Of a DNA stretch of 64,000 nt, positions 8,302 through 14,911 are shown piece by piece; positions within the stretch are counted from its first letter, which is position 1, and every line of letters starts with the position of its first letter. The DNA is taken from NCBI RefSeq assembly GCF_025717045.1, contig NZ_JAOVZN010000012.1, positions 314-64,313 on the forward strand. Reading direction: 5' to 3'. A program made the position numbers and the translations under genes. The notes beneath the pieces are model-generated. The model made no database searches. It saw only the letters and a program-made list of their open reading frames with translations, and was not told the DNA's origin. The stretch is from Flavobacterium sp. SH_e. Its GTDB lineage: Bacteria > Bacteroidota > Bacteroidia > Flavobacteriales > Flavobacteriaceae.

Positions 8302-8475
8302 TTACTTTTCTTTTGTTACTCCTTTGAAAGGACTGTTGTCAGATGTTTTTACATCCATAAACCTACCCGTGTTAGTGTCACGTTTTACCCAATGATCGGT
8401 CTTTGGGTTGTAAGTCTGGGAACGCTCTTTAACAGCTCCTTTTCTAGAATTGTCTTTCGGTGGATTCGTTGCCAT
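8302..8475 (-). CDS. 57-residue basic protein upstream of CBASS
   Basis: Starts at ATG 8475 and encodes MATNPPKDNSRKGAVK, then a RSQTYNP...WVKRDTNTGRF core and a basic end (PFKGVTKEK). It is Lys/Arg rich, with no membrane segment. I have the impression of similar short RSQ..NP..(Y/W)VKR..TGxF proteins in other bacteria but know no function for them. It shares strand with the CBASS operon, 230 bases upstream, and faces the sigma-like gene across a 177-base divergent region with two palindromes. It could be a co-regulated accessory factor, or independent. Confidence 0.65.
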   Translation of the reverse strand: MATNPPKDNSRKGAVKERSQTYNPKTDHWVKRDTNTGRFMDVKTSDNSPFKGVTKEK

Positions 8476-8559
8476 CTTGATACAATTAATTGATTAAACA
8501 TATTCCTTTAACATTAAGGCATAAAGGATTTGCCTTTATTTGTAAGTATTTCATTTATA

Positions 8560-8576
8560 TACTAATTCCATTAGGA
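8560..8576. promoter_or_regulatory. Operator copy 1 (TACTAAT-TCC-ATTAGGA)
   Basis: Imperfect copy (two mismatched positions in the right arm) of the perfect palindrome at 8619-8635. It lies where the -33 element of the promoter at 8587-8594 should be, so binding would probably repress the sigma-like gene and could also control the divergent small gene. Confidence 0.6.
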
Positions 8577-8586
8577 ACTTTTTTTT

Positions 8587-8594
8587 TAACTTTG
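8587..8594 (+). promoter_or_regulatory. -7 box (TAACTTTG) for the sigma/ImmA operon
   Basis: Exact TAnnTTTG match between the two operators, 59 bases before the ATG at 8653. No TTG-type -33 element is present at the expected distance, suggesting a weak or activator-dependent promoter. Confidence 0.5.
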
Positions 8595-8618
8595 AAAAAA
8601 TTAGTAGTCCTACTCATA

Positions 8619-8635
8619 TACTAATTCCATTAGTA
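8619..8635. promoter_or_regulatory. Operator copy 2, perfect palindrome TACTAAT-TCC-ATTAGTA
   Basis: Seven-base arms, three-base centre, 59 bases from copy 1 and 17 bases before the start codon at 8653. Another 12-base palindrome, AGTAG-TC-CTACT, lies just upstream at 8603-8614. The layout fits a dimeric DNA-binding protein that shuts the divergent region down. Confidence 0.65.
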
Positions 8636-8652
8636 ACGCTTTTGATATATAG

Positions 8653-9336
8653 ATGAAAGTTGAATTAAAAACTACAGAGATTGACTTTGAAAACTTATCC
8701 AGTGATGAACTTATTGAGTACATCTCTTTTAAGAATGAGTTTCCAAATGAAGCTGAAAATGCATTTATAGTTTTCTGCAGCAGATTTCAGAATGATGTTA
8801 TCGAGAAAGCTGAAATTTATTCTGCTAAGTATGGACATAGCGGCGTTACTGCTTTAGATATTGCTAACTGCACTTTTGCAAAGGTCTGGAAATACCATTC
8901 CTTTAATAAGGAAAAAGCAAAGTCCAAAGACATGGATAAAGCCATTAAAATTTGGCTGTATGCAATAGTATTTAATGAACTCATGAAATACGGTGTAAGC
9001 GACACTTGCGCCGAACCAGAAGAGGAAGACCTTTCTATTGTAGAAAACATAAGTGACCTAATTAATGTAACTGTAGGGGAAGATCTTGACAAAAAAAGAG
9101 ACTTAAAAATCAGATTGGAAATCATTGAAAAAGCAATGCTGGGGCTTTCTGAGAAGCAGAAAGTAATTTATCTCACTTATAAGGCCTATCAGAATAATGG
9201 AAAAAATATCCCAAGACAAGTCGCTAAAAAATTACGTGATACTTTAAATCTGGCTCAAAGTTCCATTCAAGTTTACAAAAAAGAAGCAACTGACCATATT
9301 AACAATTATTTGAATAGTTTAAATGGCAATCGATAA
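8653..9336 (+). CDS. Sigma-70-family-like (ECF-like) regulator
   Basis: 227 residues. Residues 35-110 resemble a sigma region 2 helical domain (FCSRFQNDVIEKAEIY..., NCTFAKVWKYH). Residues 158-215 resemble region 4 (LGLSEKQKVIYLTY...QSSIQVYKKEATDHIN), a helix-turn-helix. Between them is an acidic linker (CAEPEEEDLS). Likely directs RNA polymerase to a specific promoter, possibly that of the divergent CBASS genes. It overlaps the next gene by 14 bp and heads a three-gene operon ending in an ImmA/IrrE peptidase. The sigma call rests on weak but consistent similarity; a plain HTH regulator is the alternative. Confidence 0.6.
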   Translation: MKVELKTTEIDFENLSSDELIEYISFKNEFPNEAENAFIVFCSRFQNDVIEKAEIYSAKYGHSGVTALDIANCTFAKVWKYHSFNKEKAKSKDMDKAIKIWLYAIVFNELMKYGVSDTCAEPEEEDLSIVENISDLINVTVGEDLDKKRDLKIRLEIIEKAMLGLSEKQKVIYLTYKAYQNNGKNIPRQVAKKLRDTLNLAQSSIQVYKKEATDHINNYLNSLNGNR

Positions 9337-9667
9337 AAAATATATAGGCAAAATCTCCGAGGAGAACTTAGATGACTGGCTTCATTCGACAGGATTTTTA
9401 TACCCAATGAATGAGCACCAGCTCGACAGGTTTAACAAATTATATGATGATTATGATTTTAAGCTAAAAGACTCTGTGATTGACATCGACTCAATTTTAA
9501 GTGGAAGTTTACGCAATAAATCTAAAATAATCAGTTTAGATATAAGTTCAGATGTAAAAGCAGAAATTGAGAATTTGAAAATGGTTGCCAGAAAAGGGCA
9601 AAGCGGCCTTCCGCAGCATATCATTGATAAGATGAGAAAAAAGCATCGTGATTCAGATGATAAATAA
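9323..9667 (+). CDS. Small protein between sigma-like factor and ImmA/IrrE peptidase (candidate anti-sigma or substrate)
   Basis: 114 residues, not recognised. The N-terminal two thirds is acidic and Tyr/Asp rich (LYDDYDFKLKDSV), and the tail is basic (IIDKMRKKHRDSDDK). No membrane segment or known motif. It overlaps both neighbours (14 bp upstream, 20 bp downstream), so the three products are probably made in fixed proportions. By analogy with repressor/ImmA pairs, a good guess is that it inhibits the sigma-like protein and is cut by the peptidase; this is inference from gene order only. Confidence 0.75.
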   Translation: MAIDKKYIGKISEENLDDWLHSTGFLYPMNEHQLDRFNKLYDDYDFKLKDSVIDIDSILSGSLRNKSKIISLDISSDVKAEIENLKMVARKGQSGLPQHIIDKMRKKHRDSDDK

Positions 9668-10454
9668 CACTTCGAAAAATAAAATAAAAAGAATTGCAGA
9701 GTCCATAGCCCTGCAGTATGATCAGAAAATTACTCCTTTAGAAAACATTTTAAAGGAAGAGGGCCTAGAAGTCTTTTACGATAGCTACGGAAAAGGAACT
9801 TTTGACGGAATGACCTTTTATGACGATGGTCAATTTTACATTCATATAAATACCGACTGTGGCAATAGAATTGATTCTCCACGAGGGAGGTTTACTTTGG
9901 CCCATGAATTAGGGCATTACATAATTGACTCCCATAGAATTGGCCTGATGCAGGGGATGCTTGAGGTCCATGCCTCGAAAACTAATAAAGCACAATTTTC
10001 TGAAATAGAAAGAGAGGCTGATTATTTTGCCTCCTGCCTTTTAATGCCGGAAGAGCGTTTCAAAACAGACATTTTCAGAAAAAAATTTAATTTTGAATTA
10101 ATAAGCACACTAAGTATTCAGTATGCTGTTAGTGTCACGGCTTGTGCGTTCCGTTTTGCTCAAATCGGATCTCATCCAATTATGATAATTTATGGCGAAA
10201 ATGGTCTTATTAAATGGAAATATTCCAGTGATGATTTCCCTTACAAATATGTTCTAAACAACCCTAAAATTCCATCTTCATTTGTTATGGGAGAATATTT
10301 TAACAACATCAATTTAAGTGAAATTTCGAAAACCTCCCAAATTTGGGCAATCGACTGCTTTGATTATGTCAAAAATGAAGATTCAAATAAAAAGTTTTAT
10401 GAGCATTGCATCACTCATAAAGGAACTGCGTTAAGTATTATTTGGGAAGATTAG
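9648..10454 (+). CDS. ImmA/IrrE family metallopeptidase
   Basis: 268 residues. The zinc site is complete: FTLAHELGH with H86, E87 and H90, and a downstream EREADYFASCLLMP with E123 as third ligand. ImmA/IrrE peptidases cleave regulators to release stress or mobile-element genes. In some CBASS operons a peptidase (CapP) cleaves a repressor (CapH) in the same way. Residues 150-268 are a C-terminal sensor-like region I do not recognise. Start could be ATG 9648 or 9657; both overlap the preceding gene. The gene ends 126 bases before a convergent gene. Confidence 0.85.
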   Translation: MIQMINNTSKNKIKRIAESIALQYDQKITPLENILKEEGLEVFYDSYGKGTFDGMTFYDDGQFYIHINTDCGNRIDSPRGRFTLAHELGHYIIDSHRIGLMQGMLEVHASKTNKAQFSEIEREADYFASCLLMPEERFKTDIFRKKFNFELISTLSIQYAVSVTACAFRFAQIGSHPIMIIYGENGLIKWKYSSDDFPYKYVLNNPKIPSSFVMGEYFNNINLSEISKTSQIWAIDCFDYVKNEDSNKKFYEHCITHKGTALSIIWED

Positions 10455-10580
10455 TCATTACTTTCCCCACATAGAAAACCATCATCAATTAACTCAGCCA
10501 AAATTTTATTAGAAAGTTGACTTTAAAAAAGCATTGCATTAAAAAAAGTGATTTAAAGATTATATATCTTCAATTAATTT

Positions 10581-11315
10581 TTATTCCTTTTTATCAGACA
10601 TATTTTTTAATAATGGTAGACTTTTGTATGTCATTCCCATTAAACTCATGAAATTTTCTTCTTTCAGCTTACTATCATTCCTTAATTGCATAGCGCCTAT
10701 AATTCCTATGATCAAGACACCACCGATTAATACTATCGGTAGGATCACCCATGGTACGAAATTAGAAATTGTAGCAATGGTTATCAAAATCATCAAAGCT
10801 AAAAAAAGATAAAAACTACCAGAAATCCAAGGATTATTTCTTTTCATATGATTATTAATTGTAATTAAAGTTGTTTCTAATGCTGGGTTAAGTTCGGAAT
10901 AAGCTTCATCTCGATCTAAAATAGTTATTTTATTGCCATTATAATCAATCTTACTACAAGCGTGATCATAATTAAACTTATGCCAATATTGATGTGAATT
11001 GACAATTACCTTTTGATAAGGTTTTGTCGCTGCCGCTACCATTAAATACATTTCCTCTTCATGAATATTTTCAGGTACATTTACATCTATCACTTCAAAT
11101 CCAGAAGGGTTTCTAGACATTAAATCTAGCCATGTGAAAAAATCGTTACTTTTCAACGCATTATTTGAATAGTGATCTAATATTTTTTTTGTTTTATCAA
11201 CAGCAACTTTTAGTTCGTTATCAGGATTAGGAAACTTATAAAATACATTTAATAAATGACTTTTGTTTGCGCTAACTCCATCAATATAATTTATTGATAG
11301 TGTGTAAATACCCAT
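10581..11315 (-). CDS. Two-TM protein partnered with an ABC-type ATPase
   Basis: 244 residues. Residues 1-160 are soluble, with no recognised family. A segment MYLMVAAATKPYQKVIVN (89-106) has the look of a PIN-like strand-helix unit, but I would not rely on it. Two hydrophobic segments follow (about 164-184 and 187-208) with a short turn, then a charged tail. Its ATG shares one base with the stop of the ATPase gene (TAATG), so the two are translated together. The pairing of a sensor-like ATPase with a membrane-anchored protein inside a defence island suggests an abortive-infection effector. Confidence 0.65.
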   Translation of the reverse strand: MGIYTLSINYIDGVSANKSHLLNVFYKFPNPDNELKVAVDKTKKILDHYSNNALKSNDFFTWLDLMSRNPSGFEVIDVNVPENIHEEEMYLMVAAATKPYQKVIVNSHQYWHKFNYDHACSKIDYNGNKITILDRDEAYSELNPALETTLITINNHMKRNNPWISGSFYLFLALMILITIATISNFVPWVILPIVLIGGVLIIGIIGAMQLRNDSKLKEENFMSLMGMTYKSLPLLKNMSDKKE

Positions 11316-13012
11316 TAAATTTGATTTTTTAAAAACTCAGTAATATCATCGGCCAGTTCTCCAGTATAAAAATCTTTTGGCCATTCAAAGGCACCTTTAG
11401 AACTTATATCAATTTTTCTAATTGAAGCACTTTTAGTTTCTTCCTGTGGTTCAATATAATAGATTGCAACTTGATCTGGATTAATCTTTTCTTCGGAAAT
11501 TCTTCTTCTCAACCTTTTTAATAAATATTCACTATGAGTCTCAATTATCAAATATTTATGTGATGAGAATGTATTTTTTCTAGTATTTTTTCGAATTGCA
11601 ATGTCTATAAATAAGTCTGCCAAATCAGCCTGCATTTTTGGATGTAAATGTATTTCAGGTTGCTCTACTAAAGTTATACTTTGATCTTTCGATAAAAATC
11701 CCTGAATTATAACAGGTAATACTTGTGAAACTCCAAACCCCACATCCGTTATATCTAAATCGAGGGAATTTTGTTGAACAACAATCTGATGAATAATATC
11801 CTTTATTGGTCCAACATCTATGTGAAGATTAAATTTTTTAAACCAAGTATTTACACTATTTTTTAAATTATTATTCTCTTTAATTATTTCAGCAATTGCT
11901 TCGCCATCAAGAGTATCTAAAAAAGTATTAATTTTTGCTTTGTCTAAAAAGTAGTAACGTTTAGGATGCGCACGTAGTGGGCTTACATAGTTTATCCTTT
12001 GACCATTAAAAGAATCTTCGACTTTATCTATAATTTCCGAAAGGAAATTAACAAAATATGAATCAGAAACGCTAAGTGGAGATTCACTAGTTTCATTATA
12101 TTCAATAAAAGAAAATACAGTTTTATTATTTTTAAAAATTCTTCGCAATTCAGTAATCTGCTTGCTAGTAGCTCCAGTAAAATCTTTTACTTCACTTTTA
12201 ATAAAAGATTTATTATCTGTTTTATCAAAATCGACATTGACAATCTCCGAAATACCTAATTGAAGCTTAAATTTTTTAATCTTTAGAACATCTTGTATAT
12301 ACTCAAAGCTATAAGAAAGTCTAACATTTGTAGTATCTTTCACATCTAGCATTTTTTTTAAAAAATCATAGGTAACAATTAACTCTTGTCTATTGGACAT
12401 TAATGTCTGACCAATTAAATTACTATGAAAGATGTATCTAGAATGTGTTACTTCTTTTATTAGTGACTTATCTTGAAACTTTATCAAAGTTTCATAAGTG
12501 AGATCAATTAATTGCACCAAGTCTTCTCTGTTAATATCAAAAATATTAACTAAATCGGGACTCAAAAAGCCTATCTCATTATTTTGTCGTTTATTTGATT
12601 TTGGTCTTGTAAAATTTCTTCTAATAAAATTCAAATGACCTTCATTTTTTGAAATTCGGGCAACAATAAAGAAGCAATAATTAATCACATCTTCCATATA
12701 ACGTCCAAAAAAATCCTTTTGAATTAAATCTTTTATAGTAGGTTCATTAAATTCAATTTCGATATTTAAAGGATTATTAATGTCCTTTTTTCTAAATAAA
12801 TTTATACCCTCTCCTAAACTAAAAAAACCGCCGTGTAATTTTAAAGCCGATTTGTAGTTCTCTGCCAAAGCAGTTTCCTGAAGCATTAAAAAGAGTTGAA
12901 TTAAACTACTTTTACCAACGCTATTGGCGCCTAAAAGTATCGTAATAGGCTTTATCTCTAGCTTACCCTCTTCAAATGCCTTATAATTTTTGAAATTTAT
13001 ACCTGTTAACAT
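11315..13012 (-). CDS. AAA/ABC-type ATPase (AAA_15 / OLD-like, DUF3696-like)
   Basis: 565 residues. It starts FKNYKAFEEGKLEIKPITILLGANSVGKSS, with the Walker A loop at 28-36. After a long variable middle come the ABC signature-like GFGVSQVLP (425-433), Walker B with catalytic Glu (ITLVEQPEIHLHP, about 446-458) and an H-loop (IIETHSEYLL, His493). No TOPRIM or HNH domain is attached. ATPases of this class are the sensor halves of Septu, PARIS, OLD and similar defence systems. Here the partner is a two-TM protein instead of a nuclease. Confidence 0.82.
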   Translation of the reverse strand: MLTGINFKNYKAFEEGKLEIKPITILLGANSVGKSSLIQLFLMLQETALAENYKSALKLHGGFFSLGEGINLFRKKDINNPLNIEIEFNEPTIKDLIQKDFFGRYMEDVINYCFFIVARISKNEGHLNFIRRNFTRPKSNKRQNNEIGFLSPDLVNIFDINREDLVQLIDLTYETLIKFQDKSLIKEVTHSRYIFHSNLIGQTLMSNRQELIVTYDFLKKMLDVKDTTNVRLSYSFEYIQDVLKIKKFKLQLGISEIVNVDFDKTDNKSFIKSEVKDFTGATSKQITELRRIFKNNKTVFSFIEYNETSESPLSVSDSYFVNFLSEIIDKVEDSFNGQRINYVSPLRAHPKRYYFLDKAKINTFLDTLDGEAIAEIIKENNNLKNSVNTWFKKFNLHIDVGPIKDIIHQIVVQQNSLDLDITDVGFGVSQVLPVIIQGFLSKDQSITLVEQPEIHLHPKMQADLADLFIDIAIRKNTRKNTFSSHKYLIIETHSEYLLKRLRRRISEEKINPDQVAIYYIEPQEETKSASIRKIDISSKGAFEWPKDFYTGELADDITEFLKNQI

Positions 13013-13615
13013 TGAAGTTTTTTTGAAGATTAATCATTTTACTATTGTCATTATAGATATTAAAAATCATTAAGAAATTTAATCTGAATCAATATTTTTA
13101 TTCGTTTTTTCGAGGATATTAAATCGGACGTAAAGAAATAAAATACGTTTAAGCTTGCAATAGGTATTTCTACGGTATTTTTGGAATTTTTACAATTTCT
13201 TCCAAATATAAATTAAGTATAATTCTAAAGAAGTTTTATATTTTGTGTACTTTGTTGTATGATAACATCAATGAAACTGTCATCAAGAGGCCTACAAAAA
13301 ATTAAGACAATTTTACAAATATATGGATGTGCTAAAAAAATTGGAGAATTAGAAAGGAGAATATAATCTTAAATTACTTCTCAATTCCTTTTAACATCCC
13401 TTAAAGGTTTTCAAAAATTTCTCTGTTAGTTCGTCTTAAAAATTTGTAACTTTGCCTTTCAATTAATTACGAATTACAACATTATTTAAACGGAAAATCT
13501 GCTCCGTAACTTTTCAAAATGCACAAAAACACGCAAAAAGTTCTTGGCAGAATCATGGCAAAATAATGTATAAAACACCAAGAAATGCACTAAAAAAGCG
13601 GGATGCTACATTTTT
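13013..13615. other. Right inner flank of island 1, no supported gene
   Basis: About 600 bases without a convincing gene. It holds a 35-codon open frame at 13259-13366 (weak), a TAACTTTG box near 13447-13454 with no gene to drive, and the left-arm att block. That block is ATGCACAAAAAC (13519-13530) followed by the tandem TTCTTGGCA / ATCATGGCA pair (13541-13560). From 13519 to about 13604 it aligns almost without gaps to 23325-23412, the inner flank of the third attachment site. A lost integrase gene would be expected around here. Confidence 0.6.
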
Positions 13616-13838
13616 GTTCGAATCCCTCTTTCTCCGCTGAGAGCTTAAAAATAGACTTTTCAAAGTTTAGAAAAAAGGCTAAAATTCACGGGAAACCCTG
13701 CAGATCTTAAGATCAGCAGGGTTTTGTCTTTTAAGTGCATTTTCATTATTTTCAAAACCGCACAGAAGTTTCGTGTCAGAATCGTGGCACGGGTTTCGTG
13801 AAGTCCCCTCCAAAAGCTAAGGTGAATTCTGCTTAAAC
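13616..13838 (+). repeat. Middle attachment region, copy B (junction of the two islands)
   Basis: 36 bases identical to the tRNA-Ser 3' end and its immediate flank, then a diverged copy of the 4255-4450 sequence. That copy includes a CCCTGC/GCAGGG terminator hairpin (13693-13724), a tandem TTCGTGTCA / ATCGTGGCA pair (13770-13789) and a GGTGAATTC block. To its left are island 1 right-end sequences; to its right the left end of island 2. Confidence 0.85.
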
Positions 13839-14077
13839 TAGGTCTCGAGCTCTAATCGAAATCTACAAACCAAACGAAAATTGGAGTTTCCTTTTAGGTT
13901 TTGGACGCGAATTTGCTAAGTAAAAAAATTTCTTTTTAACCCAAACCGGAGTTGAATAAGGCCATAAACTCCCAAAAGGATGGGTATATATTTGGCGCAA
14001 TAAGTTATGACTTTAAATGGAACGCCTACGCCAGTTGGGGAATTGGTCTGGGAATCGGAAAAAACTTTGTAAACTGA
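13837..14077 (+). pseudogene. C-terminal relic of an outer-membrane beta-barrel gene, frame broken
   Basis: Two short open segments, each ended by a stop, read as C-terminal barrel sequence. 13837-13923 gives ...NENWSFLLGFGREFAK and 13940-14077 gives ...GYIFGAISYDFKWNAYASW ending GKNFVN. The second has the alternating aromatic pattern and terminal strand of a barrel. No start or upstream part remains, so the gene was truncated at the attachment junction and then decayed. Confidence 0.5.
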
Positions 14078-14146
14078 CACAACCATAGACCTACTTTAAA
14101 TTCATTTTAATATTTAAATTGCTGAAAATAAATAATTTACATACAA

Positions 14147-14173
14147 AAAACCACTCCTTTTCGGAGTGGTTTT
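14147..14173. terminator. Bidirectional terminator
   Basis: CCACTCC (14151-14157) pairs with GGAGTGG (14163-14169), flanked by A and T runs that extend the stem on both sides. It serves the barrel-protein gene ending at 14201 on the minus strand. Confidence 0.8.
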
Positions 14174-14200
14174 TAAACAGTTATGAAGGTGTTACTAACT

Positions 14201-14848
14201 CTATTTAAAAAAATAACCGATCGTTATTTGAAAAACTTTATTCTTCATGTCACTGTTAATAATATAATTTGTGTTTGCTGTTACATCTTTAAACACATTG
14301 GTATAAGACAAATTATATCTTGCATCTGCATAAAACCTGTCTTTAAACTGATACCCCAATCCGAAATTTACAGAAGCGTCTACTCCATTTGAGTAATCTT
14401 TTAAATCCATTTCTTCATGGTTATCATAACCTAAAAAGTTGTCTTGATATTTGTTATTTGCTTTTAGCAGAATTCCAACTTGAGGTCCTGCTTGAATACT
14501 TAAACCTTTCACTACATAATATTTCAGCATTACAGGAATGTTTAAATAGTTTAAGGCAATAGTACTTTTGTAATGTGAATTTTGAACGTCTGGATCTGAA
14601 TACGAAATTTTCATTCCCTGCTGGCTGTACAATAATTCTGGCTGTATCGAGAAGTTTTTTGCCAAAGGAATTTCTGCCATTAAACCAGCTGTAAATCCTG
14701 TTTTACTTTTGGAATCCAATTCGTTTTCATCAAATGTCAAGCTCGAAATATTTAAACCTGCTTTTACACCCAACTTTACCTTTTCGGTTTGGGCCATTAC
14801 ACCTGCACACATTAACAGCGCGCAGATTATTAGCTTTGATTTTTTCAT
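14201..14848 (-). CDS. Outer-membrane beta-barrel protein (porin-like, OMP_b-brl type)
   Basis: 215 residues with a clean signal peptide (residues 1-19, ending VMAQ). The mature part alternates Gly-aromatic strands typical of the small Bacteroidota barrels (KLGVKAGLNISSL, FSIQPELLYSQQGMKI, LSIQAGPQVGILL) and ends in a strand closing with Phe-Phe-Lys. Probably eight strands. It lies 63 bases downstream of the M4 protease gene on the same strand and may be co-transcribed. Its substrate, if any, is unknown. Confidence 0.85.
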   Translation of the reverse strand: MKKSKLIICALLMCAGVMAQTEKVKLGVKAGLNISSLTFDENELDSKSKTGFTAGLMAEIPLAKNFSIQPELLYSQQGMKISYSDPDVQNSHYKSTIALNYLNIPVMLKYYVVKGLSIQAGPQVGILLKANNKYQDNFLGYDNHEEMDLKDYSNGVDASVNFGLGYQFKDRFYADARYNLSYTNVFKDVTANTNYIINSDMKNKVFQITIGYFFK

Positions 14849-14911
14849 CGTATTTTTTGTTTTTAAGAAGGGCAGTTCTGTATGAGAACTGCCTTTTCTA
14901 TCTGTAATTTG

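Larger units (their letters stand above)
4240..13640. mobile_element. Integrated genomic island 1 (defence cargo) at tRNA-Ser
   Basis: Bounded by the direct repeat of the tRNA-Ser 3' end (4219-4254 and 13616-13651). The cargo is an IS3-family transposase, a CBASS operon, a sigma/ImmA control cassette and an ATPase plus membrane-protein pair. No tyrosine or serine recombinase gene lies between the repeats, so the island is either non-autonomous or has lost its integrase. Boundaries are inferred from the repeats; the exact crossover base cannot be fixed. Confidence 0.75.

Noticed and set aside
13259..13366. 35-codon frame near the right end of island 1 (MITSMKLSSRGLQ...)
   Set aside because: Basic and helical, so an excisionase came to mind, but it is too short, has no helix-turn-helix and no clear ribosome site.
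13652..13838. The repeated sequence after the second tRNA 3' end as an insertion sequence
   Set aside because: It has no coding potential and aligns with the flank of the first att core, so it is better explained as an attachment-region duplication.
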